A stretch of DNA of 64,000 nt from Vagococcus_D sp963518325. GTDB lineage: Bacteria; Bacillota; Bacilli; Lactobacillales; Vagococcaceae. A program made the position numbers and the translations under genes. Shown here in pieces: positions 1 to 8,024 of this stretch (positions within the stretch are counted from its first letter, which is position 1; the number at the start of each line of letters is the position of its first letter). The DNA lies in contig NZ_CAUQJB010000003.1 of the NCBI RefSeq assembly GCF_963518325.1, positions 186,001-250,000 on the forward strand, written 5' to 3'. The notes beneath the pieces are model-generated. The model saw only the letters and a list, made by a program, of their open reading frames with translations, searched no databases and was not told where the DNA came from.

Positions 1-90
1 AAACAACTGGTATCACTAGGAAGTGTCATACTGTTATGTGCCACGGCCGTATTCATAAAAACAGAAAGAGGTAAAAAAGATGACAAGTAA
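1..90 (+). CDS. C-terminal tail of an LPXTG-type cell-wall protein (partial)
   Basis: The first reading frame is open from the window edge to a TAA at 88-90. It encodes a hydrophobic stretch (LVSLGSVILLCATAVFI) followed by a charged tail (KTERGKKDDK). That is the layout of the membrane-spanning and positive-tail part of a sortase sorting signal; the LPXTG motif itself would lie before the window. The stop overlaps the start of the next gene by 11 bases, so the two are probably translationally coupled. Small LPXTG proteins commonly sit next to WxL genes in Lactobacillales surface clusters, which fits the next two genes. Family assignment is an inference from the tail only. Confidence 0.6.
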   Translation, partial: KQLVSLGSVILLCATAVFIKTERGKKDDK

Positions 91-670
91 AAAAATAATC
101 ACAAGTTTAATGGTAGCAAGCGCAAGCGTGATGCTAGTTGCACCAATGGTCGTTAAAGCAGAATCAGGAACGTCTGATGCGTCAGTCTCAATCAAGGAAG
201 GCACAACGCCAGGACCTTCAGGAGCGATTAGCTTTGTTGATGTGACAACCAGTGCCAAAATTAATTTTGCTGATACAACATTAACTGGCGCACTTCTGAC
301 AGCTAATGAAAAAACAGCAGGGACAGCTAGAATAAAATTGACAGATACTCGCGAAAATTTAACAGCAGGTAAAGATGGTACCTATACGGTTCAAGTCAAA
401 GATGTGACACCGACCACGACGGCTAATGGTTTCCTTAAAAATGGTCTGAGTTTAAAACTGGCAAGTGCTAATGTGTCAGGCAAGGGGACTCATACTCACA
501 ATGCCCCAACTGTAGGCACAGGTAGTCAACTTGTATTTAGCGGAAAATATGAAACAGGGGTCAAAGAGAAAGAGGTTACTTTAAATCCAACCTTAACGAT
601 TCCTGCGACATTAAATACAAGTGGCGAGTACTCAGCTAAACTTGAGTGGACGCTAACACCAGAAATTTAA
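80..670 (+). CDS. WxL domain surface protein
   Basis: 196 residues. The N-terminus is a typical signal peptide (lysines, a hydrophobic core, and VKA before ESG). The mature protein is a single WxL-type domain ending in LEWTLTPEI, the distal WxL motif. The proximal motif seems to have Tyr instead of Trp (GTYTVQVKD). WxL domains bind peptidoglycan non-covalently and keep secreted proteins on the cell surface. The ATG at 80 follows a GAAAGAGG ribosome site and overlaps the upstream stop. Twelve bases separate it from the next WxL gene, so the two are co-transcribed. Ligand and role are unknown. Confidence 0.9.
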   Translation: MTSKKIITSLMVASASVMLVAPMVVKAESGTSDASVSIKEGTTPGPSGAISFVDVTTSAKINFADTTLTGALLTANEKTAGTARIKLTDTRENLTAGKDGTYTVQVKDVTPTTTANGFLKNGLSLKLASANVSGKGTHTHNAPTVGTGSQLVFSGKYETGVKEKEVTLNPTLTIPATLNTSGEYSAKLEWTLTPEI

Positions 671-682
671 GGGGAGAACATT

Positions 683-2104
683 ATGAAAAAACATCTTATT
701 TTATTTAGTAGTGTATTAGTTTTGGGCGCGGTTGCGTTAACGATTGGTGGGACTGAGGTTGGAGCTGAGAAAGTAATGGACGTAAAGGTAGAATCAGCCG
801 CTTCTGTAGATGCTGATCCAGTCAAGTTTAATGTTAATGGTGTTGTGTACACAATAACTGAGAACACAAATGAGGCAGTGATTACGTCCCATATAAAAAA
901 TGGTTTACCCGAAGTAGTAACAATTAATGAAAAAATAACAGATCCAACTACCAAAATACAATATACTGTTACTGGAATCGGCACAGGAGCCTTAGGCCTA
1001 GGTACTGAAGAAACAGACATAGTAAAAGAAATTAGTGTTCCTAAGACTGTTTTAAAAATTGGGAATAGCGCATTTAGTGGGCGAACTAAATTAGAAAATG
1101 TTAAACTTAGTGATGGCGTAACTTCAATTGGCAGTTATGCATTTACTTATGCAACGTCACTGAAATCCATAATAATACCTAATAGCGTCAAAACGATAGG
1201 GGATGCTGCTTTTCTTGGAGCATCATCTCTAAGCAATGTAGCATTACCAAATGGCCTTGTCGCCCTATCAAATTCTTTGTTTAGAGATTGTATATCACTT
1301 AAAACTATTAATATTCCTAATTCGGTTTCTTTTATATCATATCACGTGTTTACTGGTTCAGGATTAACTAAAATTGCAATGCCAACGTCTTTGGTTAAGA
1401 GAGAAGACTTATCAGTAGAGTCATTTTATGGAGACTACATAGAAGAAATAACTTTTACTTCATCTATAGTGAATGGAATCTATTCCAATGTCTTTAAAGC
1501 TCCAATCAAAGAAGGGTATATTTTTGAAGGCTGGGCAAATAGTGAGGGGACTACGTATCAATCAGATACATTATCGATACCTGCTGAAACGGGCAACATC
1601 ACCCTTACAGCTAAATGGAAACAAGATACTGAAACACCGAAACCATCTACGGGCGTTTCAGATGCAACCATTAAGTTATTAGAGAAACAAGAAGTAGGGG
1701 CAGTCAGTTTTGGTGCAATCGCGACAGATGCTAAGATGGTCTTTGATGAAATTATCTTAGACGGAACGAGCAAAACGACGAGTGAACAAACAGCTTCTAA
1801 AATAAAAGTGACGGATACTCGTGCGAATAAAAACACTGGCTGGAAAGTTGGCGTTAATTACAAGGATACGAATTACATTGATAAAAAAATGAATCTGACT
1901 TTGAATGGAACTTCGACAAATGCGTCGGTCGTCAGCAATGTCTCACTGAATAAAACAAAGAAAGATTTATTTACTGGTGGAACAGCTAAAGCAAGTAGTT
2001 ATGAGGTTAAGTTAAATCCGACCTTAACAATCCCAGCTGATTTTAAAGCGGTAGGTAATCAAACAACTCAAGTAGAGTGGACGTTGGAAATGGACGTTCA
2101 GTAG
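683..2104 (+). CDS. LRR (BspA-like) and WxL domain surface protein
   Basis: 473 residues. A signal peptide (residues 1-28) is followed by a region with BspA/LRR_5-type repeats, recognisable as recurring IGNSAF, IGSYAF and IGDAAF units with IPNSV segments (about residues 100-230). A Listeria-Bacteroides (InlB B-like) repeat follows (KEGYIFEGWANSEG... LTAKWK, about 275-315). A C-terminal WxL domain (about 325-473) carries a proximal GWKVGV motif and a distal VEWTLEM motif. The arrangement suggests an adhesin that uses the LRRs for protein binding and WxL for cell-wall attachment. The RBS GGGGAGAA precedes the ATG. It is last in its operon, before a hairpin terminator. Confidence 0.9.
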   Translation: MKKHLILFSSVLVLGAVALTIGGTEVGAEKVMDVKVESAASVDADPVKFNVNGVVYTITENTNEAVITSHIKNGLPEVVTINEKITDPTTKIQYTVTGIGTGALGLGTEETDIVKEISVPKTVLKIGNSAFSGRTKLENVKLSDGVTSIGSYAFTYATSLKSIIIPNSVKTIGDAAFLGASSLSNVALPNGLVALSNSLFRDCISLKTINIPNSVSFISYHVFTGSGLTKIAMPTSLVKREDLSVESFYGDYIEEITFTSSIVNGIYSNVFKAPIKEGYIFEGWANSEGTTYQSDTLSIPAETGNITLTAKWKQDTETPKPSTGVSDATIKLLEKQEVGAVSFGAIATDAKMVFDEIILDGTSKTTSEQTASKIKVTDTRANKNTGWKVGVNYKDTNYIDKKMNLTLNGTSTNASVVSNVSLNKTKKDLFTGGTAKASSYEVKLNPTLTIPADFKAVGNQTTQVEWTLEMDVQ

Positions 2105-2128
2105 TCTAACAATTAACAGTCAAAAATA

Positions 2129-2182
2129 GTTGATTCGTAATCACCACCATGATGATGGTTGAGGAATGGATCAGCTTTTTTT
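2129..2182 (+). terminator. Rho-independent terminator after the WxL genes
   Basis: GTTGATTC pairs, with G-U wobbles, with GGATCAGC. An inner ACCAT/ATGGT helix lies inside, and a T7 run follows. Confidence 0.6.
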
Positions 2183-2210
2183 GTCTAATGATGTTATTGA
2201 AACAACATAA

Positions 2211-2239
2211 TTGCTTTTTCACCCAAATCAAGTTATGAT
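2211..2239 (+). promoter_or_regulatory. Sigma-A promoter of the marR-nitroreductase operon
   Basis: TTGCTT (2211-2216), a 17-base spacer and TATGAT (2234-2239). The predicted start point near 2246 lies just before the paired palindromes. Confidence 0.7.
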
Positions 2240-2253
2240 AGATAAATCAACCG

Positions 2254-2286
2254 TTGACTTGTCAATAGTTGTTAAGTCAATTGACT
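2254..2286. promoter_or_regulatory. Tandem palindromic operator, probable MarR site
   Basis: Two 12-bp palindromes, TTGACTTGTCAA (2254-2265) and AGTCAATTGACT (2275-2286), have centres 21 bp apart, i.e. two helical turns on the same DNA face. They lie between the predicted transcription start and the RBS of the MarR gene, as expected for autorepression. Binding by this MarR is an inference. Confidence 0.65.
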
Positions 2287-2299
2287 AGAGGTGAAGAAG

Positions 2300-2728
2300 G
2301 TGGAGCAGAGTAAACAATCGGAAGAGCTGCTGTTTCTCTTAAAAAGCTTGGGGAATCAAATGACTCAGTGCTTTGAGCGAAAAACAGATATTAGCTTAAC
2401 ACGTTACGAAATCTTGCAAGTACTAGCAAAAAAAGAGCGAGTCTTGCAGGGGGATTTACAAAAAATATTGAAGATTGATCAAGGTGCTGTGACGCGCCAT
2501 CTCAAGATATTAGAAGAGAAAGCTTACGTCGCACGGGAGCGAAATCCGCTAAATAATCGGGAAGTCTACGTTCAAATAAGTCCAGCGGGGCAAGCGATTA
2601 TTCAAGGGTGTCAAACAAACAAAAAAGAAGTCCTTGAACAATTTTATCAGGGCATTAGTGAAGCGCAAAAAACAGAATTAGTATCAGTTTTAGGAATTAT
2701 TTCCCAAAACATTACAACCATGGACTAA
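2300..2728 (+). CDS. MarR family transcriptional regulator
   Basis: About 142 residues with a MarR winged helix-turn-helix. The DNA-recognition part reads GDLQKILKIDQGAVTRHLKILEEKAYVARE, and the wing is RNPLNNREVYV. I prefer the GTG at 2300 because GAGGTG (2288-2293) is correctly spaced before it; the GTG at 2291 lacks an RBS. It is first in a three-gene operon with a nitroreductase and a DUF1304 membrane protein, behind a promoter with two phased palindromes, so it probably represses the operon in response to a small molecule. The effector is unknown. Confidence 0.85.
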   Translation: MEQSKQSEELLFLLKSLGNQMTQCFERKTDISLTRYEILQVLAKKERVLQGDLQKILKIDQGAVTRHLKILEEKAYVARERNPLNNREVYVQISPAGQAIIQGCQTNKKEVLEQFYQGISEAQKTELVSVLGIISQNITTMD

Positions 2729-2750
2729 AAAAAAGAAAGAAGCGAATAAA

Positions 2751-3380
2751 ATGAATGCAAATGCAAGTTTAAATGAAATAATTAAAGGCCGTAAATCAGT
2801 GAGAGCTTATGATCCAACAGTTAAAATATCGAAAGAAGAGATGACTGAAATTTTAACGGAGACAGCTTTAGCTCCGTCATCTGTGAATATGCAGCCTTGG
2901 CGCTTTGTCGTTGCAGAAAGTGACGAAGTGAAAGCTAAAATGCATCCATTAGTTCGCTTTAATACCCGTCAAAATGAAACAGCTGCGGCGATGATCGTGA
3001 TTTTTGGGGATTTGGAATGTTATGAATACGGAGAGGAAATTTATGAAACTGCCGTAGCAGAAGGCAAGATGTCTGAAGAGGTTAAAAATCAGCAATTAGC
3101 GGCAATCTTGCCACTCTATCAAAACTTACCAAAAGAGCACATGAACGATATCGTCAAAATTGATGCTAGCTTAGCTGCCATGCAACTAATGTTAGTGGCT
3201 CGCGCTCATGGCTATGAAACTAATCCAATTGGCGGGTTTGAAGCCAAAGAATTAACTGAGGTCTTAGGGATGGATCCCGATCGTTATGTTCCAGTAATGA
3301 TCGTCTCAATTGGCAAAGCAGTTGAAACTGGCTATAACTCTATTCGCTTACCTATTGAAAAATTCACAACTTGGAAATAA
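2751..3380 (+). CDS. Nitroreductase family protein
   Basis: 209 residues. The N-terminus has the FMN-binding signature GRKSVRAYDP and then APSSVNMQPWRFVV, as in NfsB/YodC-type nitroreductases. A GGFEA segment near residue 160 and the IGKAVE segment near the C-terminus match the family's C-terminal FMN-binding part. Such enzymes are cytosolic FMN proteins that reduce nitro compounds, quinones or flavins with NAD(P)H. It lies 22 bases after the MarR gene and 18 before the DUF1304 gene. A MarR-controlled nitroreductase suggests a response to redox-active or aromatic compounds; the substrate cannot be read from sequence. Confidence 0.9.
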   Translation: MNANASLNEIIKGRKSVRAYDPTVKISKEEMTEILTETALAPSSVNMQPWRFVVAESDEVKAKMHPLVRFNTRQNETAAAMIVIFGDLECYEYGEEIYETAVAEGKMSEEVKNQQLAAILPLYQNLPKEHMNDIVKIDASLAAMQLMLVARAHGYETNPIGGFEAKELTEVLGMDPDRYVPVMIVSIGKAVETGYNSIRLPIEKFTTWK

Positions 3381-3398
3381 GAAAAGGGAGGAATTAGC

Positions 3399-3764
3399 AT
3401 GTCAATCGTCTCACTAATCTTATGCTTAATTGTCGCATTGGAACATCTTTATATCATGTATTTAGAAACATTTGCTACAGGTTCTTCAAAAACAGCGAAG
3501 ACCTTTAATGTGTCGCCAGAGGAATTAAACAAACCGATGATTCAAACCCTTTTCAAGAATCAAGGGGTGTACAATGGGTTGTTCGCTGTGGGCATTCTTT
3601 ATGCCTTGTTCATTTCAGCTAATAGTATTGAAATCGCCACGATGTTTATGATATTTGTCACTGTTGCCGCTGTTTACGGTGGTTTGACCAGTTCAAAGAG
3701 CATCATTCTCAAACAAGGTGGCCCAGCTATTTTAGCTTTAATCAGTCTCTTAATAGTTAATTAA
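3399..3764 (+). CDS. DUF1304 family membrane protein
   Basis: 121 residues with about four hydrophobic segments. It matches the DUF1304 pattern: an N-terminal LIVALEHLYIMYLE helix, a central NQGVYNGLFA segment, then glycine-rich helices and a short C-terminus. It is an integral membrane protein of unknown biochemical role. It is the last gene of the marR operon (RBS AAAGGGAGG), before a strong terminator. Its linkage to a MarR regulator and a nitroreductase hints at a stress or detoxification role, which is an inference. Confidence 0.85.
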   Translation: MSIVSLILCLIVALEHLYIMYLETFATGSSKTAKTFNVSPEELNKPMIQTLFKNQGVYNGLFAVGILYALFISANSIEIATMFMIFVTVAAVYGGLTSSKSIILKQGGPAILALISLLIVN

Positions 3765-3766
3765 TC

Positions 3767-3809
3767 AAAAAACTGGTAGACTCGAATCAATCGAGCTATC
3801 AGTTTTTTT
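3767..3809 (+). terminator. Rho-independent terminator after DUF1304
   Basis: AAAAAACTGGTAGACTCGA pairs, with one mismatch, with TCGAGCTATCAGTTTTTT around an ATCAA loop, followed by Ts. Confidence 0.85.
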
Positions 3810-3944
3810 CTTTTGCCATACTGTTGTCACATTGATGATTTATGATAAGGGTAATCAGAGATGAGAGAAGGGCCATTATACTTGCAACGTTAGCTATTTC
3901 AGCGATAATGGACACTGGATCTAAAAGAAAGAGGCGGAATAAAG

Positions 3945-4538
3945 ATGAATGCACAAATTAAAAATGAAATAAAGCGCAGTAGTTGGTTAATTGCTGTTTT
4001 AGTCATAATTGTGGCCATTATTGGCATAGTTAAACTAGTGGATAAACCGAAACCTAACTGGGAAAGTTATTATGATGAGTTGTACTCAACTGCCTATCAA
4101 GGGGAGTTTATTAACGAAGTAGCTGGGCCAGCCCAGAATTTACACGGGGAAACTCAGCTCTTTCCAAGTATTATCATTGCCCAGGCAATTTTAGAATCTG
4201 ATTGGGGGCAAAGTGATTTGGCTAAGTCAGCCAACAATCTTTTTGGCGTCAAAGGTGAACATAATAGCCAATCTGTTATAATGAAAACAGATGAATATAT
4301 TGACGGTGAGCGAATTACCATCGATGATCAGTTTAAAAAATACGACAATGTTCAGCAGGCGATGGAAGATCATCTGGCCTTTTTAAAAGGGGCGAGTTAC
4401 CAACCGGTCCTAAGTGCCACTGATTATCGTGAGGCAGCCATAGCCCTGCAAGCTGGCGGTTATGCCACAGATCCCCGCTATGCCGATAAATTAATTGAAT
4501 TGATCGAACAGTTTGAATTGAGTCAGTATGATTCCTAA
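3945..4538 (+). CDS. GH73 N-acetylglucosaminidase (peptidoglycan hydrolase), membrane-anchored
   Basis: 197 residues. One N-terminal membrane helix (about 14-32) has a charged N-terminus, with no clear cleavage site. Residues 50-195 form a glucosaminidase (GH73) domain with the family pattern PSIIIAQAILESDWGQS, in which the Glu is the expected catalytic acid, followed by ANNLFGVKG. A YATDPRYADKLI segment sits near the C-terminus. It should cut the glycan strand of peptidoglycan at the outer membrane face. No cell-wall repeats are present, so anchoring is by the helix. It lies 33 bases before a response regulator and histidine kinase, so it may be part of their operon or a target. Confidence 0.88.
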   Translation: MNAQIKNEIKRSSWLIAVLVIIVAIIGIVKLVDKPKPNWESYYDELYSTAYQGEFINEVAGPAQNLHGETQLFPSIIIAQAILESDWGQSDLAKSANNLFGVKGEHNSQSVIMKTDEYIDGERITIDDQFKKYDNVQQAMEDHLAFLKGASYQPVLSATDYREAAIALQAGGYATDPRYADKLIELIEQFELSQYDS

Positions 4539-4571
4539 ATAAAAAGGCAATCATTCCTTGGAGGCGAGAGC

Positions 4572-5219
4572 ATGAATATTTTATTGGCAGAAGATAATCC
4601 AGATATGCAGCACATCGTGAAGCGTTATTTAGAAAAAGAAGGGCATCAGGTATTTGTGGCTGACGATGGTCAGGCGGCCTTGGCTATTTTTTATGAGCAG
4701 CAAATTCATTTGGCGATTCTTGACTGGATGATGCCGAAAAAGAGTGGCCTGGAGGTCTTAAAGGAGATCAAGGCCCAAAGTAAGATTAAAGTTCTGATGC
4801 TAACAGCCAAGAATCTTCACGAGGATCAGTTGGAATCCTTAAAGCTAGGGGCTGATGACTATGTGACAAAACCCTTCCACCCCCAAGTCTTGTTGCTACG
4901 CGTCAAAAAACTTTTAGGCGTGGAAGAACAGGTGGCAATCGGTAAGGGCTTTTTTGATTTCCCTAAACGAGAGTTTCTTATAGACGGACAAGCTCTTGCT
5001 TTAACGAAAATCGAGGCGGATTTGCTGTTATTTTTTGTTCAACATCCTAATCAGATATTAACTAGAGAGCAGTTGCTCATTCACGTTTGGGGCATGGATT
5101 ACGACGGGGATGACCGAACCGTAGATACCCATATTAAGCGATTGCGGGAAAAGATTGGCTTTGAAACGATTAAAACCATTAGAGGAGTGGGGTATCAGAT
5201 TGAAACAGCGACAGTATAA
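4572..5219 (+). CDS. OmpR/PhoB family response regulator
   Basis: 215 residues. The receiver domain (1-115) has the acidic pair ED at 7-8, phospho-acceptor Asp51 in LAILDWMMP, Thr in MLTAK and Lys in DDYVTKPF. The C-terminal winged helix (about 125-212) has the ILTREQLLIHVWG and RTVDTHIKRLREK signatures of the OmpR DNA-binding domain. The start follows GGAGGCGAG. The histidine kinase gene overlaps its 3' end, the classic coupling of a two-component pair. The regulon cannot be deduced; the adjacent peptidoglycan hydrolase suggests a cell-envelope signal. Confidence 0.95.
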   Translation: MNILLAEDNPDMQHIVKRYLEKEGHQVFVADDGQAALAIFYEQQIHLAILDWMMPKKSGLEVLKEIKAQSKIKVLMLTAKNLHEDQLESLKLGADDYVTKPFHPQVLLLRVKKLLGVEEQVAIGKGFFDFPKREFLIDGQALALTKIEADLLLFFVQHPNQILTREQLLIHVWGMDYDGDDRTVDTHIKRLREKIGFETIKTIRGVGYQIETATV

Positions 5220-6606
5220 AATCAGTATACGACTGAGTCTTATTCTTTTTGGTGTGTTAGCCATGGTCTTTATTGGTTTGCTGGTCTTAACACACTTTTT
5301 TCTGCCGAACTACTATGCCTTTCAAATTGATCAAAATGTGGAATTGGCCATGAAGGCGTTTAAAAAGGGGGACAGGGATCGGGAAGAGATTGAACAACTC
5401 TACGGGGTAACGATTGTCACCAGTGAACCAGATAAATTTGTCTTAGATGATCTGAACGATGATTTATTGCTAAAAATGAAGCGCAAGGGGATTGCCCTTA
5501 ATCGGTTTTGGGTCAGTGAAGAGAGTTTAGAGGCTTTGGAAAAGGGGGCACCAGAGATTACTCGGAATTACGATCAACTAAAACAGAAGTCATCCTATCT
5601 TGCTAAGTTGGCTATTGTTGATCAACAAGTGGTAGTGGTAGGAAGGTCAATGGCCCATTTCTCTGAGACAGCGGCCATCATGAATCGCTTCTTTTTCATC
5701 TCACTAGGTTTGGTTTTAGTAGTGGGCATGGGTTTGATTTATTTGACGACTAAGCAGTTGTTAAAGCCATTAACAGTGATAAAGGAGAGTGCAGAAAAAA
5801 TCGCAGAACTGGACTATGTGACCATCTCAGATTACCCTGCCAATGAATTAGGGGACTTGGCTCATAGTCTTAATGTCATGAGTGAAGCCTTGAAACAAAA
5901 TCAAGCCCGCTTAAACCTGCAAAATCAACAAATTCGCCAATTAACAGCGGATTTAACCCATGAGTTAAAAACACCGATCGCTGTAATTCAGGCCTATGCT
6001 TTAGGGATTGAAGATGGCATCGATGATGGCACCTACCATCAGGTTATTTTAAAACAAGCGGAGCAACTGGATAAAATTGTTTCTGATATGCTAGCTTTCA
6101 GCAAGACTAGTCAATTGGATTTCCCACTAGTCCCTCTTGATTTATTAGCGATTTTAAAGAGTAAGCTGACTGATTTTGAGTCTTTAGCCCATCTAGAGAA
6201 AAAAGAATTGCGTGTGGCGGCTAATTTTGAATGGCAGAAGAAGAAAGCCGTTGTTCTAGGGAACGAGTATCTCTTAAGTTTGGTTATGGATAATCTATTA
6301 AGTAATGGGATTCGTTACGGGGGAAATGTGATTGAGATTAAGCTGGAAAAAGTGGGCACAAACTTGCAATTTGAGATAAGCAATCAGCTGCCTGAGAGCC
6401 ACGAGACGTTGGTGGATCTTAGTAAACTTTGGCAACCCTTTGTTGTAGGTCAGGAGTCACGAAATAAAGAGTTGACGGGAACTGGTTTAGGTCTATCGAT
6501 TGTGGAACATGCCTTGACTCAACATGGGACAAAGGGTGTGATTAACATCGATGATCGACGGTTCAGTGTCACGGTAGTATTTGAGTTAATTGAATCAATT
6601 CATTAA
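5200..6606 (+). CDS. Sensor histidine kinase
   Basis: About 468 residues from a TTG at 5200, which follows GGAGTGGGG and overlaps the regulator gene by 20 bases. An in-frame TTG at 5155 would add 15 residues but has no RBS. Two membrane helices (about 9-32 and 160-185) bracket an extracellular sensor of about 125 residues. A HAMP segment follows, then HisKA with the phospho-acceptor His in LTHELKTPIAVI. The ATPase has an N box (MDNLLSNGIRYG) and a GTGLGLSIV G box. It phosphorylates the regulator encoded just upstream. The ligand is unknown. Confidence 0.93.
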   Translation: MKQRQYKISIRLSLILFGVLAMVFIGLLVLTHFFLPNYYAFQIDQNVELAMKAFKKGDRDREEIEQLYGVTIVTSEPDKFVLDDLNDDLLLKMKRKGIALNRFWVSEESLEALEKGAPEITRNYDQLKQKSSYLAKLAIVDQQVVVVGRSMAHFSETAAIMNRFFFISLGLVLVVGMGLIYLTTKQLLKPLTVIKESAEKIAELDYVTISDYPANELGDLAHSLNVMSEALKQNQARLNLQNQQIRQLTADLTHELKTPIAVIQAYALGIEDGIDDGTYHQVILKQAEQLDKIVSDMLAFSKTSQLDFPLVPLDLLAILKSKLTDFESLAHLEKKELRVAANFEWQKKKAVVLGNEYLLSLVMDNLLSNGIRYGGNVIEIKLEKVGTNLQFEISNQLPESHETLVDLSKLWQPFVVGQESRNKELTGTGLGLSIVEHALTQHGTKGVINIDDRRFSVTVVFELIESIH

Positions 6607-6613
6607 CAAAAGC

Positions 6614-6650
6614 AGGCAAGCCAGTCATCTAATGATGGGCTTGCCTGTTT
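6614..6650. terminator. Bidirectional terminator between convergent genes
   Basis: AGGCAAGCC pairs with GGCTTGCCT across an inner TCAT/ATGA helix. T runs occur on both sides, serving the kinase gene on + and the reductase gene on -. Confidence 0.8.
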
Positions 6651-6653
6651 GTG

Positions 6654-7196
6654 TTATTTCTCTATTTTGCGATAATGCATCTCAACAAATTGTTGATAGC
6701 GATTAACGTCTACTAACTCAAGTCGCAGATCGGCCTGACTGTCAAAAAATAAAGGAATACCAGTTCCAAGAATGACCGGAGCAATTTGGATGTACCAGTC
6801 ATCAATTAAATTGGCTTCAATCAATGGCTTGATTAAGGCACCGCCGCCAACTAACCAGATTCCTTTGCCTTCTTCTTGTTTTAAGGATTTGATAAAAGGC
6901 ACAATGTCACCTGCCACATAGTTAACAGACGGCTCTGCCGGTGTTTGGCCAAGAAGGGCGTTTGAAAAGACATAATTGGTTTTATCCTTGTACATAAATT
7001 CAGGACCACTGTATTTGGAAAGGACTTCTTCATAGGTATGACGGCCCATAATCGTCGTGTCAATTTGCTGAATAAAATCATCATAGGCAGTGTCTTCACC
7101 ACCTGGTGTCTCAAATAACCAATCCAATTGTTGGTCTTCCCGTGCTAAAAAACCATCTAGACTGATGGCGCCATAAAAAATAATCTTTCGTGTCAT
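6654..7196 (-). CDS. Dihydrofolate reductase / RibD C-terminal family protein
   Basis: About 180 residues from the ATG at 7196, which follows AGTAGGGAA. An upstream in-frame ATG would add a 25-residue extension with no RBS. The protein starts MTRKIIFYGAISLDGFLA, then has DTTIMGRHTYEEVL and a glycine-rich GIWLVGGGALIKPL segment. These are the signatures of the RibD-C reductase family related to dihydrofolate reductase (YyaP/YwjB-like). It should be a cytosolic NADPH-dependent reductase; the substrate is not established for most members, so folate metabolism should not be assumed. It stands alone, tail-to-tail with the kinase gene. Confidence 0.88.
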   Translation of the reverse strand: MTRKIIFYGAISLDGFLAREDQQLDWLFETPGGEDTAYDDFIQQIDTTIMGRHTYEEVLSKYSGPEFMYKDKTNYVFSNALLGQTPAEPSVNYVAGDIVPFIKSLKQEEGKGIWLVGGGALIKPLIEANLIDDWYIQIAPVILGTGIPLFFDSQADLRLELVDVNRYQQFVEMHYRKIEK

Positions 7197-7405
7197 GATT
7201 TCCCTACTTTCTTTGATAATTAGTGATTGATTGTAGTCAACCTTTTTTAGCATTACAATTGCTTTTATCATTAATTTTCCTAGATAGTTCCTGTTAAGTA
7301 GTTACTATGCAATGCTTCGATCTCATTCAATTCTGAGTACTAAGATGTGAAGGTGAGCCAATAGACCAGTAGAACTATCTGTTCTAATTATATGATGATA
7401 TATAT

Positions 7406-7630
7406 CTATTTATTTTTCTTTGCATAAGGAGCTTTGCAGTCAGTGGTATTTACAAGATAGTCGATACTTGTTGAATAAAAGTTCGCTAACTTTATCAGAA
7501 ATGGACTGGGAACATCTAATTTTCCAGATTCATAGCGAGAGTAAGTTGTTTGGCTGATATTTAGTAGCTGAGCAAGTTGTGCTTGAGTTAAATCATTGTC
7601 TTCACGCAATGCACGAATTCGGTTGTACAT
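7406..7630 (-). CDS. XRE family (Cro/C1-type) transcriptional regulator
   Basis: 74 residues, essentially one HTH_3 domain. The core is LREDNDLTQAQLAQLL followed by ISQTTYSRYESGKLDVPS, then a short IDYLVNTTD helix. The gene starts after GAGGTGATTTT. A perfect palindrome, TTATGCGA-ATA-TCGCATAA, lies 50 bases upstream and recurs before the divergent small ORF at 8025. A degenerate second copy of this gene lies between the two palindromes. It is probably a repressor of its own promoter and of that small ORF. There is no sensor or catalytic domain. Confidence 0.9.
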   Translation of the reverse strand: MYNRIRALREDNDLTQAQLAQLLNISQTTYSRYESGKLDVPSPFLIKLANFYSTSIDYLVNTTDCKAPYAKKNK

Positions 7631-7678
7631 AAAATCACCTCATAGTTATTTTACTTTATGCGCTTTTAGCATATTGGT

Positions 7679-7701
7679 TTTTATGCGAATATCGCATAAA
7701 A
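7679..7701. promoter_or_regulatory. Palindromic operator, copy 1
   Basis: A perfect inverted repeat of 10-bp arms around ATA, with core TTATGCGA/TCGCATAA. An imperfect extra site (TATGC...GCATA) lies at about 7656-7673, closer to the XRE gene. An identical 19-bp core recurs at 7985-8003. Confidence 0.8.
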
Positions 7702-7810
7702 TGTAAGTGGAAATAGTTGGAATTTTGAGGATAGGGATTCTTCTGGTTCGTCAATCGTCTTAGATAATCACTGCGTTAGGGATATCAGGGAAGTCTATTC
7801 AATGACTGAC

Positions 7811-7935
7811 TAAGGATATTCAACTTTCCAGTTTCATAACGAGAGTAAGCTGTTTAGATAACTTTTAACTATTAAACCAATTAATTTTTGGGTTAAATTT
7901 GAATCTTCACGAAACACACAAATTCAATCATACAT
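7811..7935 (-). pseudogene. Degenerate second copy of the XRE regulator
   Basis: Reading the minus strand from 7935 gives MYD, a TGA stop, then a segment with REDSNLTQ, matching MYNRIRALREDNDLTQ of the intact gene. After a frame change it gives TAYSRYETGKLNI, matching TTYSRYESGKLDV. So it is an ancient duplicate with at least one nonsense codon and one frameshift, and I see no C-terminal part. A palindrome identical to that of the intact gene lies just upstream of its old start, showing the whole repressor-plus-operator unit was duplicated. Confidence 0.8.
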
Positions 7936-7984
7936 AAAATCGCCTCATGAAGAGTTTATAGTATGATTGTTAACATAGCAAGCT

Positions 7985-8003
7985 TTATGCGAATATCGCA
8001 TAA
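7985..8003. promoter_or_regulatory. Palindromic operator, copy 2
   Basis: TTATGCGA-ATA-TCGCATAA, identical to the core at 7681-7699 and 304 bp from it. It lies 22 bases before the TTG start of the small ORF at 8025, so a bound XRE repressor would block that gene. Confidence 0.8.
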
Positions 8004-8024
8004 TAAGTTGGAAAGGAGAAAAAG

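Noticed and set aside
1473..1682. ORF of 69 codons inside the LRR-WxL gene
   Set aside because: It is a shadow frame within a clearly coding gene and has no RBS.
7656..8003. CRISPR-like repeat-spacer array from the repeated palindromes
   Set aside because: Only two copies 304 bp apart with a pseudogene between; they are operators, not an array.
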